From assembly GCA_029945375.1 (NCBI GenBank), contig CM057064.1:62001-126000 (forward strand): a stretch of DNA of 64,000 bases, in the 5' to 3' direction. The translations under genes and the position numbers were made by a program. The stretch is from Agaricus subrufescens (Eukaryota > Basidiomycota > Agaricomycetes > Agaricales > Agaricaceae). This document shows, one piece after another, positions 48,245 to 61,077 of this stretch; position 1 is the stretch's first letter; every line of letters begins with the position of its first letter. Under the pieces are notes generated by a model, which saw nothing but the letters and a program-made list of their open reading frames with translations, was not told the DNA's origin and searched no databases.

Positions 48245-49297
48245 TAATAGCGAATAGCATATATAAATCCCTACCCAAACAAGTATCCAAACATATCCGA
48301 GGACATACCGTCGTAAAAAAAAAGCCGGATAAACAATTAAGGTGATACGAAGAATACAGGCTTTGGTAACCTTACGTAACCGGGCGTTCTTATATGTGCT
48401 AAGAATAATGCTGTAAGCGGCGTAGGCTTACATCCGTGCCTTCAAATGTGGCAATCTCCCTAGAAGCTTGGAATGAATATATTGTGTTTGGTAAGAAATG
48501 TATTATCAATCAAAAAGATTACTGTAACTGACTTGGCAATGAGACATAATTGTGAGGATTGCTTCCGGATTGTAGGTATTCTAGGCGAATATTGGAAGAT
48601 TACTTTTTTTGAGCCGGATTGCTGATGAATCATGCTGGCACTAGTACCGAGGAAAACCGACGCGATGGTACCGCAGTTGCGGCCCATTACAAGTCGTTCA
48701 AAAGTCGTCCGACTTTCTGAGTCTTCAACCACCGGCATCCGACCGGCACGTACTATTATTGGTTCAAAGAACTAAACTTATTCGACTGTTAACCAATTGA
48801 GGGAGAAGGAAGCGTTTATTGATCGCCAATGGTTGAAATCGGAAATGGCCTTGACTGCGATCCGTCAAGCTTTATGAGACTTACTAGTAGCCCAAAATTG
48901 GTTCATTCAGATCATACTAAGCGTTCAGTGGTTGGATATTTCGTGGTGCGGTCCTCGTGGGACCAATCATACTAATTTGGAGACCTTTACTGGGTACTTG
49001 ACTCTTTCAACGATTACCAGGAGTTCATGTTTCATAGTGGGTGTGACTTAACCGATGTCCAAGAGTTAGAGTTCTGGCTTGAGTGAAGTTTATTTTACCT
49101 AACTCCTACTAGCCATTTGTTCCATGCATCATCATTAGAGCATCCACCCCATAGGGCTGATATGTCATCCAAGTAGCTCCCGATGTTGTTTTGATCTAAA
49201 CAATTTTTATCTCGGCGGCCGGTCGTGGATTGTCACTCGTGTGGTGAGAACACTACTTTGAATCTCCGTTTATAGACCCAACACAGTGATATAAACG
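48245..49297. other. Intergenic region, nothing recognised
   Basis: About 1 kb between permease 1 and esterase B. Only short frames without family signatures. GATATAAACG ending at 49297 is a possible TATA-like element just before the esterase start. Confidence 0.4.
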
Positions 49298-49324
49298 ATG
49301 TCCAAGTCCTCTGAACTCATCACA

Positions 49325-51527
49325 ATGTTATCCCTCTTACTTCTTGTTGCGTACTCTACTCAGGCACTGTCTGCTCCTCAAGTCAAGCTTGGTAACACCA
49401 CTCTCATCGGGAGGGATGTCACTATCTTGGCACAAGATTTTTTCGGAGGTTGGAGCTTTGTAGTTCAATTAAAGCCCTCTTCTTACCAGAATGCAGGAAT
49501 ACCCTACGCCCAGCCTCCCCTTGGTAAACTGAGGTTCAAGCCTGCGATAGTCAAGAATTACCTTGATTCAGCTGTCTTTGACGCTTCAAACTTTGGACCT
49601 GGATGCCTCCAGCCGGTAAGAATATTCACCTACACTTACTGGATTGAATGCTTCTACCACCTTTTTAACAGGCCATTTCTCCCGATTTTGTCTCCGAGGA
49701 CTGTCTAACTATCAACGTATTCAGACCCTCCAATGTCGGACCTAACGCCAAGTTGCCAGTGGTACGTATAGCCCCTCACTAGTCATGTCTTTTCCCGTGA
49801 CATCGGTTAATGACCATGATAGCTATTTTGGACGTGAGTGCCCATTTAAATTTGACTATTATGTCTGACGCATAAACAGATATGGCGGCGGCTATGAAGT
49901 TGGTTCCTCACTGATGTTCAATGGTAGTTTAATCGTGAACACGAGTGTTGAAAGAGTATGTTTTTACTTAGGGTGGTGTGTCGATGGCTTCTTTGACATT
50001 TTATTAGGGAACGCCCCTGATTTACGTCAATTTCAACTACCGTCTTGGACCACTCGGATTTCCTCAAGGGAAGGAAGGTAGGTCAATTTTTCTTTGAAGT
50101 TGGATATTAATCACAAGTGATTGGTTAGCTGAGCGTGCAAAAGCACTGAATTTGGGTATCAAAGACGAAATAGCTGCACTTCAATGGGTTCAAAATAACA
50201 TTGAAGCTTTTGGCGGCGACAAAGACAAGGTTGGTTGGTCTTCGTTATCCAACACTTCAATTCACAAGTCTTCTTTAGGTGACAATCTTTGGGCAGAGTG
50301 CAGGAGCTATGATGTCCGCTATACTCTATCTCAATACGCCTCTTGATCGACTTGCTCGAGGAGTCGTAAGTTTTGTTACCACATCTCATCCCTCCATTTC
50401 GTCCTCATGAGTCATATAGATCCTTGAGTCTGGTTCCGCGACGTCCTCTATAAACTCACCTGCAGCCCGCCGGGAGCCAGCCTGGCAACTTTTCGTCGAG
50501 GGTGTACCTTCCTGCGCCTCTAAGTCTGCTACTAACAATACTCTTGACTGCTTACGACAAGTCAACTCTACAGAGATATATTCTGGATTGTTAAGTGTAT
50601 TTCGGAACGCCCCAAATGACTTTCCGTTTGAACCGGCGATAGATGGGCCCGACGGAGTCTATCCAGATCTTCCTTCACGGATATTTAAACGCGGCACCTT
50701 TGCTCGGGTACCATTCATTGCTGGGACTAGTCTTGACGAAGGTGAGAACATGATCCTTCATAATCTTGATAGAAAGTCATTTAACGAAACAGGTACAATG
50801 TTCTTGCCGATAACGATTAACTCCGAGCAAATTATTCGCGAATATCTCATGGCCAATTATACCCCCCCATTGAACTCGTCCATCAAACTTGAACAAGCGG
50901 TAGATGAAATCCTTAAACAGTACCCTGATGATCCCGCTCTTGGTTCTCCGTTCAACACGGGTAACGAGACTTTTGGCCTTTCCAGCTCTTTCAAACGTGC
51001 TTCCGCAATTTGTACGCATTTGCAGTCCCCTTTGTTTCATCTTCTTAAAATTTCTCGCCAGTCGGTGACCTCTGGTTTACTTCACAGCGTCGATTTTGGC
51101 AAAAAATAGCTTCTGATGCTGGATTGAAGACTTGGGGCTATCTCTTCACACAACCCCAGCCACTAAACCCCCCTTTCCTTGGAAGTAAGTATGCATTGTT
51201 AAATCTGAACAGCGTTACGAATACAATCACCAATCAAACTTACGACAGCGGCACATGGGGATGAAATTAATTATGTCTATGGCCAGCCACTAGACATTTT
51301 ACCATCCTCATCTAAACTAAGTTCTATCACGATGGATTATTGGATCTCTTTCGCGACAAGTTTGGATCCAAACGATGGAAAAGGGACCCAACGTGACTTG
51401 CCATTCGTTTTTTTTCCTACGCGCGTAGTTATGACTAACGACATCTCTATCCAAAGGACCTGTTTGGGAACAATATACTCCCAAGGTGAACGACTCATAC
51501 AGTTTAATGGAGATGATACCAAGATGA
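49325..51527 (+). CDS. Secreted type-B carboxylesterase B, 3'-frameshifted
   Basis: Paralog of esterase A. Met at 49325 ([17 protein letters not shown]) matches the start of copy A; an in-frame Met nine codons upstream (49298) also exists. Blocks: [14 protein letters not shown], oxyanion [10 protein letters not shown] (His in copy A is Tyr here, also common in the family), [23 protein letters not shown] (Ser; GESAG in copy A), GTSLDEGEN, and catalytic His in [11 protein letters not shown]. In the last exon, which starts at 51457, one base is missing relative to copy A near 51480-51487. The reading frame therefore changes after VWEQYTPK and ends at TGA 51525-51527. The ancestral C-terminus (...YINSVPEVFFH) is still readable in another frame to 51595. 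The triad precedes the break, so activity may persist. Confidence 0.8.
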
Positions 51528-51595
51528 TCGACGATACGTTCCGCAAAGCACAGATGGACTACATCAATTCGGTTCCTGAAGTGTTCTTCCACTAA

Positions 51596-52051
51596 TCCGA
51601 TCCATCAAGTTTTGAGCTATGTTGGTACACTTGATGGTGTATGGGCGTAAGTCGGCGTTCAGAGGGACGAAATGTACATTCGAAGAAACAGGGTAGTGTT
51701 GATCTTCTGGACTCAGTTTGCCTGTATTCGAGGTTCATGCGAATGGCGTAAACTCCAATCACCGTATCATATAATTTTAGAGTGCGAACAGCGTGCTACA
51801 GTACATGAGGTCCATTGATTCCTGCCTAGTCGACTGATTACAGGTTTACCTTTGATTTCCGAATTTCTCGTGAAGCAATACAAAACATTAACAAAACAAA
51901 ACAAAACATAACCTACAAACCCCCCTTTCTCCACTACCCTACCGACACCATTTGAAAAACACGAAAAAACATTAACAGAACAGAATAATACCAACCAAAA
52001 GCAGAATTTTCAGTATGGATACGTAAATGTGGTCATATATTCGGCAGTCCA
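51596..52051. other. Convergent 3' flanks with short A/C repeats
   Basis: About 450 bp between the 3' ends of esterase B and permease 2, with short AACAAA repeats near 51888-51910. No gene recognised. Confidence 0.4.
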
Positions 52052-54138
52052 CTACTGTGAAAGCGCCGTTGTCCTACCCGGACCCAGCGCTTTTTGTTTG
52101 TCCTCTTCGATCTCCTTTGCAAGTATTTCGTCCGGATCACGGCCACGAACTTCAGGAAGCAACAATGTACAAAATGCCCCTACAATGTTACACGCGAAGA
52201 AGACTAGACAACAAAAATTAGTAATCAGAGTAGGTTTAATAGTACAAGAACAACTTACTCCAGAGGACGACAGGTGTCCCAACTTTCTTACTCAGGGTAT
52301 TGAAAGCAAGCGCTGAAATGATAGCACCAGCTTTGCCGCATGCGGCCGAAAAGCCATGAGCGAAAGCACGATACCGCGTAGGGAATACTTCAGCAGGGTA
52401 ACACTGCAAATAATCAATAATCAGTTCCTACTTCTCACAGCAACTGTACGCACGTATGTCGTTGAATTGGGGCCAAAATTGAAGAAAAATTGAAGGAGAG
52501 CGAAGAGAACGATAAACGCTGGCTTGCTCAACGTATGGAATTTTGCCGCCAGAATAGCCACTGAGGTCATTCGCTATAAGCAAACAGTTATACGTAAACG
52601 ACTGGAATACTCACGGAAAAGAGAGGTCATAAGGAAGCCCTGAATCTGGATAACCTTCCTTCCGAGTTTCTCAATCGTAAGGACGGTAACATAGTAGCCC
52701 GGTACGAAACCGAGGGCCGTGATGATAATATTACCGGTTGCGATTTTGAAAAGCCGGTCCCAAGGCTCGCCAGAAGCACCATCGAAACCAATCTGCTGTA
52801 AGACGACGTTCTGGTTCAAGTTGATACCATAAAAGGCAATATCAAGTAAAAACCAGCAGCTCGCAGTTCCCATGATCAACCGCAAGTGGCGCCATTCACT
52901 AAAATAAGATAAGACTTCCTTGATGTGCGCCTTCTTTTTTGGTGCTTCAGCGTCGTCAACTTTTTCAACGTTGCTGTCCGACTCGTCTTTTCCTTTAGTC
53001 TCAGCGATGACATCCCCAGCCTCAGGGTTCTGTGTCTGCTTTGTGTTCTCATAGCGCGTTGATTCGGGTAGTGTGAGACGTTGGTATAGAGTTCCAAATG
53101 CAGGAATTAGGGAAAGGCCAACGACAATACGCCAAGCTAAGCGTCAACCAATAGGTTAAATCGCAATAGACACTACAGTTAGTGAGAGCTTTTCTTACCT
53201 CCATCAACTTTTGAAATTTCTCCTTCCTGCATTACATGTTTGTAGCAGGCTAGGACGATGATAGTCATCAGGGCACCGACAAAAGAGCCCCATCCTTGGT
53301 TGGCAAAAATATAGGCCAGCATAGTGCCGCGTTTGCGGAGGTTAGCACGGTCAGACGTGACTGTAGCAGACATAGGATAGTCTCCCCCCACGCCTATGCC
53401 CAACAAGATACGAAATACGCCAAGGTAAACCAGTGCACCCCGAGGAGAGAGCGTGCCAGTAGGAGTTGTCATGGTCAAAATCGTGCCGAGGATAATAAGC
53501 ATAAGCTCCTTTCCATCTAAGAAGTTATTTGAGAATTGTGATAATAGGCCGACGGAACCGCACAAACTTACATACGGCTTTGCGGCCCAAGGCATCGGCA
53601 GCGTAACCTATTTCGATTTAAGATCCGGTTAGATCTGTTACGTTGCCCTCAGGGCATCACAACACATACCGAAGGCAAATTGACCAATGACACTACCAAT
53701 GTTTGCGCCCGCCTTCACAAAACCTTCGAGGTCGGTGGGCAGGGATTTGCCACCGTAAAGGCGGTATTGAAGCATCGTGGCAACAGGCTGCGAGACTCGA
53801 TCAACTTATGAGCGGGATTATGATAAGGGAGACGTACGTTAATGATAAACAAATCATACGCTGGCACTTGGATCAGCCAAAATAAGAAAGGATGGCTGGG
53901 AAATGAAACACACCATCCAGGAAGAACCCAACCTGGATTACGATAAGCCTGAATTGTCAAAAGATAGATAGAGTGAAACAACGAGACATACGCCAGCGAT
54001 TCCCAACAACTTGATCTCTGACATCGTAAGCAAGAAGGGTGGACGACCCTCATTCTCGACTTCCTCGAGTTTTGACCAGTGAACCTTGTTGTTCTGCTGG
54101 GAGGGCGGGGATTCGACTTCTTGGCCTTTCTTCATCAT
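52052..54138 (-). CDS. Phosphate:H+ symporter-type MFS permease 2
   Basis: Paralog of the permease at 46147, on the opposite strand. Met at 54138 ([15 protein letters not shown]) leads to [20 protein letters not shown] and the same exon series: [102 protein letters not shown] and [13 protein letters not shown]. Stop ends at 52052. Intron positions agree with copy 1. The loop before [13 protein letters not shown] is longer and more acidic than in copy 1. All exons seen are open. Proton-driven phosphate uptake is expected from the family. Confidence 0.88.
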
Positions 54139-56564
54139 TATGAGGATGGAGGTTGGTAGAAAGGTGACAGAGCCCTATTGAGGGCAAGACGATGTGAAGA
54201 AAGGAAGGCACCACGGATGAAGGGGTTTATAACCAAATTACCATAGGCAATAAAAAAAAACTCCGATCCCTCCTTCCTGGATCGGCTAAACACTGCCGCC
54301 GCGCCGGTGCCCTCCCTCCCCGGCCATCGGCTTTGGCCAGCCAATGAGCCCCGTTACACAGTCCCATAGCCATACCCCAGCTCCTGGTCCGTCGTCGACT
54401 CTATATCTCAGCTGCCCAGGAGGACTGGGCTCGAACCCTGGGGTTGTCCGGGTGCCGCGGGTGCCGGGTGACCTGAAGTGGTCATATGCAACGGCTTCGT
54501 TCCAAGGCGAACTTGATCCAATGGGGTTGTCATCAAACGTGCGTTGGATGCGACAGAGAGATTGGTTGGGAGCATGTTGGGGTAAATAAATAGCAAGGTT
54601 TAATGTCCAGGTCGTGGCGTCTATTGTCCTGCTTTGGGTCGCGCATGGTCGCGCGCTGTCAAGAGTTTGGAACCGGTCCAGATGACTAGCGAGCAGTCCT
54701 GCATTCCAAGAGCGTCGCGTTTTTGCCGCGGGAGAACAATGAACCAAAAACGACGCGAAGACAAGGCCGGTTAACCGACGAACGTGCATGGCTTCATTAT
54801 TCCCACGCCCGCACAGCCCATGACCGTTGCAAACGCCCCGCAACCGCTCCAACGACAGGGTGGCGACCTATGCAATTCCATGAATACTTGTTAGGCACAA
54901 CCTGCCAACTACTGTACTTCCTACCTCTAAATGTCTAGCTCCAGGTACAACCCTGGCAACAGTCAGTGGTGCTTGGTCCTTACCGGCCGGAATACAGATC
55001 ATCCTCTGTATCAGAGTATTTGTGCGAATACACTATTCAACAACGGGCTTCTATGGGGCCTTGATAAGATAGAAAAACCGAGCACGCCATCCGTGTAGGT
55101 GGACAATGGTGCACGGACTTTTCAGCGGATGAGCTAATGGTGAGGAGATCAAAGCCAGGGGCGAGGAGAAAGTTACCCATTAACTACACGGTGTCTCTTT
55201 TAAGCTTGCGCAGATTTAGTGAAATTTCGATTCACAAGCAAAGTTTAGTAGCTGCACGTTCGTCTAGTATCGCTTAGGACTGATGGCTCTAGTGCACGTT
55301 CGTTCCAAAAACTCCGAATGCTGACATCTTTTCCGTTTTCAAAGCGACCAAACAGCAAATGATGGTGAGCCAATAACGGCCCATGTATACACCCCAGCAT
55401 TTGTACATACCTCCACCTACATCAAGTTTGCTTCATCAGCGTGATGGAAAGTTCGTGTCACAGAAAGGATGGAGTAGACACATTTTCGGGATGCACCACA
55501 TTACATATCAGGCTTCTAACTCTTGATACAGTATATCAGTAAACCGAGGCCCATGTATGTTGCCTGCTCCTTGAGCTATGGGTCTTTGTCGTTCATGTAA
55601 GCTATTTTTAATTTATCTGTGAGCGACGGCGGTGTGAATTCACTTGATGGCGGCATGTCTAAACTTAGACTCCGCCGCTGTATCTATTATTATCCCTCCG
55701 AGCAAAGAATATCCGCGGCCTAGCGCGACTGGGGCTTCATCTACGAGGATGATTACATCGGGTATTCCGCTAATTGGATCTACTCCGTTCTGGCATTATA
55801 AAAGAGACCTGACGTTTACAAATTTTCACATGGCCGTTGTACATAGATGAATGTACATGGGAACCTACAGCACGCTATTGAAAATAGATTCATTAAACCG
55901 TGGCCTGGAACAGGCGGAATACTCGCTAAACCCCACCTTACTCAATTTGAAGCTTCTTTGATTTATTCCTTGAGTGTTCCTAGCGCCTTCATTTAACTAT
56001 TCCGGGTGGCCAAAAGTTTGAAGGCCCTGACTCTTCCATATCGATGTCTTCAAAAATGATATTACTCACAGTACACTCATGTCTTACCATTCGTGGCAAG
56101 GACATTAGAATTGTGTCTGAAGCTCATACCTTTTAGCCCCTTGGTAGGGTTGAAATCTCTTTCGTAATGAGTTGAAGCACATACCTGATTGTACGTCCGG
56201 GTCAATCTGGATACAAGATCCGCTGATTTCATTATAGAACGGCTACCGGACGAGGCACGAGTCCCCAGAAACAACGGAATACTCTCACAGTGGTTCTTTC
56301 CCCGTGGCTGCCACTTCCCTTGTACAAATGAATGATTCCATTATGAGGGCCCTAATGGACTACTGGGAGAGTTTCGTAATCAGAAGGATGAAGTTGGGAA
56401 AGCGTGATCCGACAGTTATCGTCCCAAAAAGCATGATGATTCCCTCAAAGAAATCAGTCGAGAGTCTCTGAGCCACTTCAGAAACGTTCATATCAATCAT
56501 CATCGAATGACATTCCCGGAGCTCAGATAACAACATAAAACATAAGCCGACACCCCGCCGATTG
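54139..56564. promoter_or_regulatory. Long upstream region of permease 2
   Basis: About 2.4 kb without a confident gene. On the minus strand near 54590-54470 it has TATTTATTTACCCC, CCAACCAATC and ATCCAACGCACGTTTGATG, the counterpart of the region upstream of permease 1. GCACGTTT within it resembles a Pho4-type phosphate-response site, though this is only a short motif match. From 55000 to 56560 nothing is recognised. Confidence 0.4.
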
Positions 56565-57470
56565 CTATTCACAAAAATTGATACACATCTCATACCATAC
56601 ATCATCTCCCAACTTCACTTCCGCTGGACCAATCGTCATAAACCCAATTTTCTCGTACACAGGTAATAGCTTTTTCTTTGATATAAATAACATCCTGTCG
56701 TATATTCCCCTTTTCTGGCACATATGCGTGAACTCTTTCAACAATGTCATTCCAATCGAAAAACCGCGGAAATCTTCGTCAACACATAACGTGTGGCAAC
56801 ATATGGTCTTGGTGTTCGGTATATGTGATGTCATGGATTGTTGGGTATACCGTGGAATCGGCGAAAGAGTCGCAAACACATATGCGACCAGGCGGCGGTC
56901 GGGGAACTGTGCGTTATCAACATCAGGCGATGCCGAAATCGAGATGTACGCTCCCAAGAAGAGTTCAGGCGCAACTTGTTGATGAAATCTGGTATGGTCT
57001 CGGCGATTCGTGTGCGCCAGCAGCAATATATCATAGCTATCATACTTACCTTAACAACTCAAGGCCGTCCGCTTCATCCGGGGGAAATCCTAAAAAAGGA
57101 AACTCAAAATCAAAGTGCCACTGCCAGTACCAAGACGCTCGCCCATACCCTGAACTTCAATCTTATGAGCCGTCTCAATTTCTTCAGGACGGACAAAATC
57201 GTAAAAGAGATTCTCAGCGAAAGTGCACTGCTTGAGCGCCTGTTTTTGACCTTCGTCTGGACGAGGGTAATTGAGCTCCATAGAGTCCCGGGTCGTTTTC
57301 GAGGCCTTTGCGAAGGCATTTATAGGTATTGATTGTTGAGTCGAGATGACTCGACCAGGTCCCCGCTCACTCGTAGATCCGGAACTGAATGGATTAGAAC
57401 CACATCGATGGGATGGATATGATCGGAGATAGGCCGGCGCGCCTCTTGTGATTGTCCTGAAGTTTTTCAT
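56565..57470 (-). CDS. GNAT-family N-acetyltransferase B (AANAT-like)
   Basis: Paralog of the gene at 33814. The first exon from 57470 has a basic Ser-rich N-terminus (possibly an organelle-targeting or disordered leader; an internal Met at 57281 opens MELNYPRPDEGQKQ). It continues FYDFVRPEEIETAHKIEVQ. An intron joins GFPPDEADGLELL, the AANAT family hallmark, and another joins FHQQVAPELFLGAYIS. CVDEDFRGFSIGMTLL holds the acetyl-CoA-binding region (RGFSIG), and VYEKIGFMTIGPAEVKLG...YEMCINF closes it. Stop near 56565. The substrate is unknown. Confidence 0.8.
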
Positions 57471-58201
57471 AAAAATCCGGCTTAGGAATGATTGTAGGAA
57501 GGGAAAAGTGCCAATATTTTATCGCAGCTGGAGAACACAACGAGCTGCTTGCTGTGGTGAAGGGATTGCGGCTACGGTGATTGTGTGAACTCCGGGTACT
57601 CCTAATTTAAACTGACGTGAGAGTGTTACTAGCCACGTTGACGAGTACCGTCCTGTCTTTTGATATGTCTGTTGACGTCCCCAGGTCGAGTAGTCAAAAA
57701 ATATGATCAACGTGCAGTCCAGTCCTGTTATCCTAACGACGGTACATTGATACCTCAATGGTCTAATCAAACAGCTGCAGTAGTCAACGATGTGCAATCT
57801 TCTCGAGATGAGCCCACTATGATTTTGATCAATTTTGATGGCCGGCCGGGTTATCTCTGTGCCGTTCTTGAAAATTAAATGTACTGTACGAACAGGCCTT
57901 GGATTTTGAAGGTACACAAGAGGTTTTATCAGACTCATGATCCTCGATTAAGCATAGTGAAGCCTGATAAGATTTAACATGACGAAACCTGGATATTGTG
58001 CATGTCTCCTTTTTGTTCGGCATTTGCACGCGACGCCCATACTACCTATCTCATTCGCAATCAACTCAAGAGTTGGTGACAGGGCCACTGCTCCATCATC
58101 ACACCCAACTTTTGTTTTCTCCGCGTCCATCTATATAAAGGACATTTATATCCTCCACTAGTAACGCTCGCGTAGGTGCCACCTTATCGCGAAAGAACAG
58201 T
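57471..58201. other. Intergenic region, nothing recognised
   Basis: About 730 bp. Frames up to 139 codons on the minus strand lack recognisable motifs. No RNA gene or repeat seen. Confidence 0.4.
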
Positions 58202-59168
58202 TCAATTGGACTCAGGCACCGATGTTTGTTCATCGCAGACTTCTTCCTCGAACGCAGTGGAATCATCCTGAAAAATGCCTTGTGTGCACAGTAGTACAAA
58301 TATTCACTCACAGGAATGTGATAGTTGGCCTTGTGCTTATGCCAGAACCCCGGATAGGATCTAGACCTATCCAATGCAACCAAATCCTCACACAGTACAT
58401 TTCGTGCTGTTTTATACTTCAAAGTAATAGTACTTTTTCCAACTCTTGCAATTCCTCTGATACGGTCTTTTTTGGAGGGAGCTCATGTGTTTTGCGCGTC
58501 CGCAAGGCCGATTTTGTATGCTTGGCGCCTCGACAATGGTTAGGGGTCTTGATTGAGAAATAGTTCGACGGTAGTTGAGCGGTACCAGCTGTGGTTTGGG
58601 TTGATTGAGGAATAGACCGAAAGATAACAATTTGAACATTTGTAACTTGATCGCAATAACGATGCATCAGGAAACGTCAAAATACTTTTTTCTACTTTTT
58701 ACTACTTTTTGCTACTTTTCGGCCTCAAAAGTAGGAAAAGTAATATAAGTAATTCTGTCTACTTAAAAAAATACTTTTTGATGCCATCAAAAAGTAAATG
58801 CCTTATGCTACGATAATACGAAGGAATAAGTGGAATAAGTATGCATTAAGAAGCCATAAGTAGTGGTATAAGTGCTTAAAAGGACAAGAAGTACTCAGTC
58901 AGTACGCAATTTTACTTTTCACAAGTACCTCTCCTTTTGAAAAAAATATGCTTTTCGTACTTGTGACAAGTAATATAAGTAGGAAAAGTACCAAAAAGTA
59001 TTTTGACGTTTTCCTGATGTGGTTTAGAGGTTCCTCTGATACCTCATAGAGTGAAGCAGCGGAGCGAGTTCCACTGTGAAAGGCACTAATAACAGAGAGA
59101 AGAAGCTCCGCGTCCTCTACAGTGGCTCTATCACCGCGTGGGATGATTGGATTCGCGAACTGGGCCAT
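58202..59168 (-). pseudogene. Small Cys/His-motif protein B, broken by a MITE and a frameshift
   Basis: Paralog of the gene at 21209-21673. Met at 59168 gives VEDAELLLSVISAFH, parallel to FADAELFLSAIEQIH in copy A, and runs to SEEPLNH. The coding sequence is then interrupted by a 349-bp MITE. Removing the MITE and one AT copy joins NHM to HRYCDQVTNVQ in frame. The frame continues to PPKKTVSEELQELEK. A shift of frame is then needed to reach LCEDLVALDRSRSYPGFWHKH, equivalent to IECDAFVALDSSRMYSVHH in copy A, with the first Cys of the pair replaced. An intron follows at the same place as in copy A, then a probable acidic last exon (DDSTAFEEEVCDEQ) ending at 58202. Probably non-functional. Confidence 0.65.
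58668..59016. mobile_element. 349-bp MITE
   Basis: Small non-coding element with inverted ends: CAGGAAACGTCAAAATAC at 58668 and the inverse of CAGGAAAACGTCAAAATAC ending at 59016 (one-base length difference). It is flanked by AT on both sides, a possible 2-bp duplication. The inside is rich in A/T with repeated ACTTTTT/AAAAAGT and GTACTT motifs and an internal palindrome (TACTTTTTGATG / CATCAAAAAGTA). It has no coding capacity. The source family is not identified. Confidence 0.85.
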
Positions 59169-61077
59169 TTGAAAGGAGTAGGCTGACAGGGGAATGTCGA
59201 GGCCTTGGCTCGATCAGCAGATTTTTGTGGCCCAAGGGATGCCTAGTAACGACATGGCCGAAGGAAGGGGAGACATAGAGTGGCGATGACCACTGTCAAG
59301 TCAAGGCATACTTGATGACTTGCAATGGTGGTTGGTTAATGCATCGCCTACTACGTATGCTCTCGAGGCTAGTGCAATAGCCCACGGGTGTGGATTGAAG
59401 GTGTGTTACTACCTGATCGCGTTGAAGTCAAGGGCGAGGGAGTGTTCCATGTGATGCTCTGGAGGAGAAAAAGAAAGTAGTAGATAAGGTTCAGCGTTAT
59501 TGTTCGTAAACCCAGTGAGTCAGCGGCGGTAACCTAAGATCGCCTTGATATCCGTGGATTCACTGAATGGCTGGTCTTTCCTTGACCAGATATATAGTCT
59601 GACTATCGTCACCCCGGAAATCGTGTAAGTGGTGGAATCTGGTCGGATTGGAAGGGGTTATGAGTGTTGCCTGAGTAATGTGATGAGTCCAGTTTAAATT
59701 TCCGGGAATCGTAATGCGCCGTAATCACAGATTCCCACATGCCCGGGAACATTTTCAGTCCTTAAGGATCGACTGAAGGAGCCTTCTTTTCACGAACGAA
59801 AGTAGAACATGATATCAGGCGATTTCTGGTAATAGACGGGTATTCTAGGGCATGGACTCTGAGTTTCTCATGCACTGAAGCCTCGGCCTTGATGAGCCTT
59901 GTCAGACTATATATATATGCTTTGCCAGGAAACTCACTCGTGCACGATGCATTAGGCATCCCGAATTGGATGGATCAGGCGGCTTTGGGACTGTGAGCGA
60001 GTGAACGCCGTCCGTGGCTGATATGCTTCTCTTCGTACGTCTGTCTGCCTCAGGTATTTGGATGTCCCAATACACACGCGTTCTGAGGAGTCACCCGCTT
60101 GGTGTTAGCGACTTTTATGCATGAAGGACTATCCTTCCCAGAAAGGGACCGTCCTCACCGGCCGGAGATCAGCGGCAGTGTCACAGATAATCAGGGAGAC
60201 AGAATTGCTTTCATTGGCACATTGAGTGAGCATCGCTAATGACAAAGTAAGGTACCAGTTATGCGCCCATTCTCCAACATTATGTGGAATCACTACCCCA
60301 TGCTGAGCTGTCTACTTCAGTGGGTAATTTTGGACATAGCAGAAGCACGACCTGATCAAGCTTAAAGCTTGACGCCTTCTGTTCGTACTGCCCAGATATT
60401 CTGACCCGGCTGACGCTTCACATCAGGATCGATGCAATTCTGGAGGCTACTATTACATAAGCTTGATCAATGGCCCTTTTAGTAAGGAAACTACTCGTTT
60501 GATGAACTTACTTCCTTCTCCTTATATTTCTATGCTCTTTATGCCTTCGAGAATTCTCTGCCTCCTCCGAGTTAAGTACTCCAAGTTACAATGAATGGGA
60601 GAATACATTACTAATCAGAGATCCCTAAGAATACAGGATAGGTGATGCCATCGCGCAGCTGACAGTAGTTTCGACCTTTGCGGAGTGGGCCAATCACACA
60701 CTGTAATGAGATATGACAAAAGAACCAGGCAATTAAACGAGGCGGAATTCGGGGGTTTTGTTCAATTAAAATGTGCAGTCAAGGATTTGGTTCAACTTCA
60801 CTTGTAGACTTCATACATCATTCACCGAGTCTACTTTGTTTGGATCGGCTCGAATGACACACACTTGAAGCAAAACCTCACCAGTGCAGCCATGTGATTC
60901 AGAAGGACAGCACCCATCGATCATTATAGTGAAGATTCTCACTAAATTAGTAACAATCAAACAGTCGAGCTGTCCAATTCGCACACGCTGCTCAGATGAC
61001 CGACTTCTCAGCAACACCAATAGTGGCTATATAACCCACGATCATGCAAATAGAACGCAATAACTCTTCCTTCCAAC
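59169..61077. other. Intergenic region with TATA-like element before the monooxygenase
   Basis: About 1.9 kb without a convincing gene or RNA gene. GGCTATATAACC at about 61026-61037 is a good TATA box some 45 bp upstream of the ATG at 61078. The rest shows nothing recognisable. Confidence 0.45.

Noticed and set aside
54410..54450. tRNA-like B-box (GGGTTCGAGCCC on the minus strand)
   Set aside because: No acceptor, D or anticodon arms can be folded around it; a short chance match or, at most, a degraded SINE.
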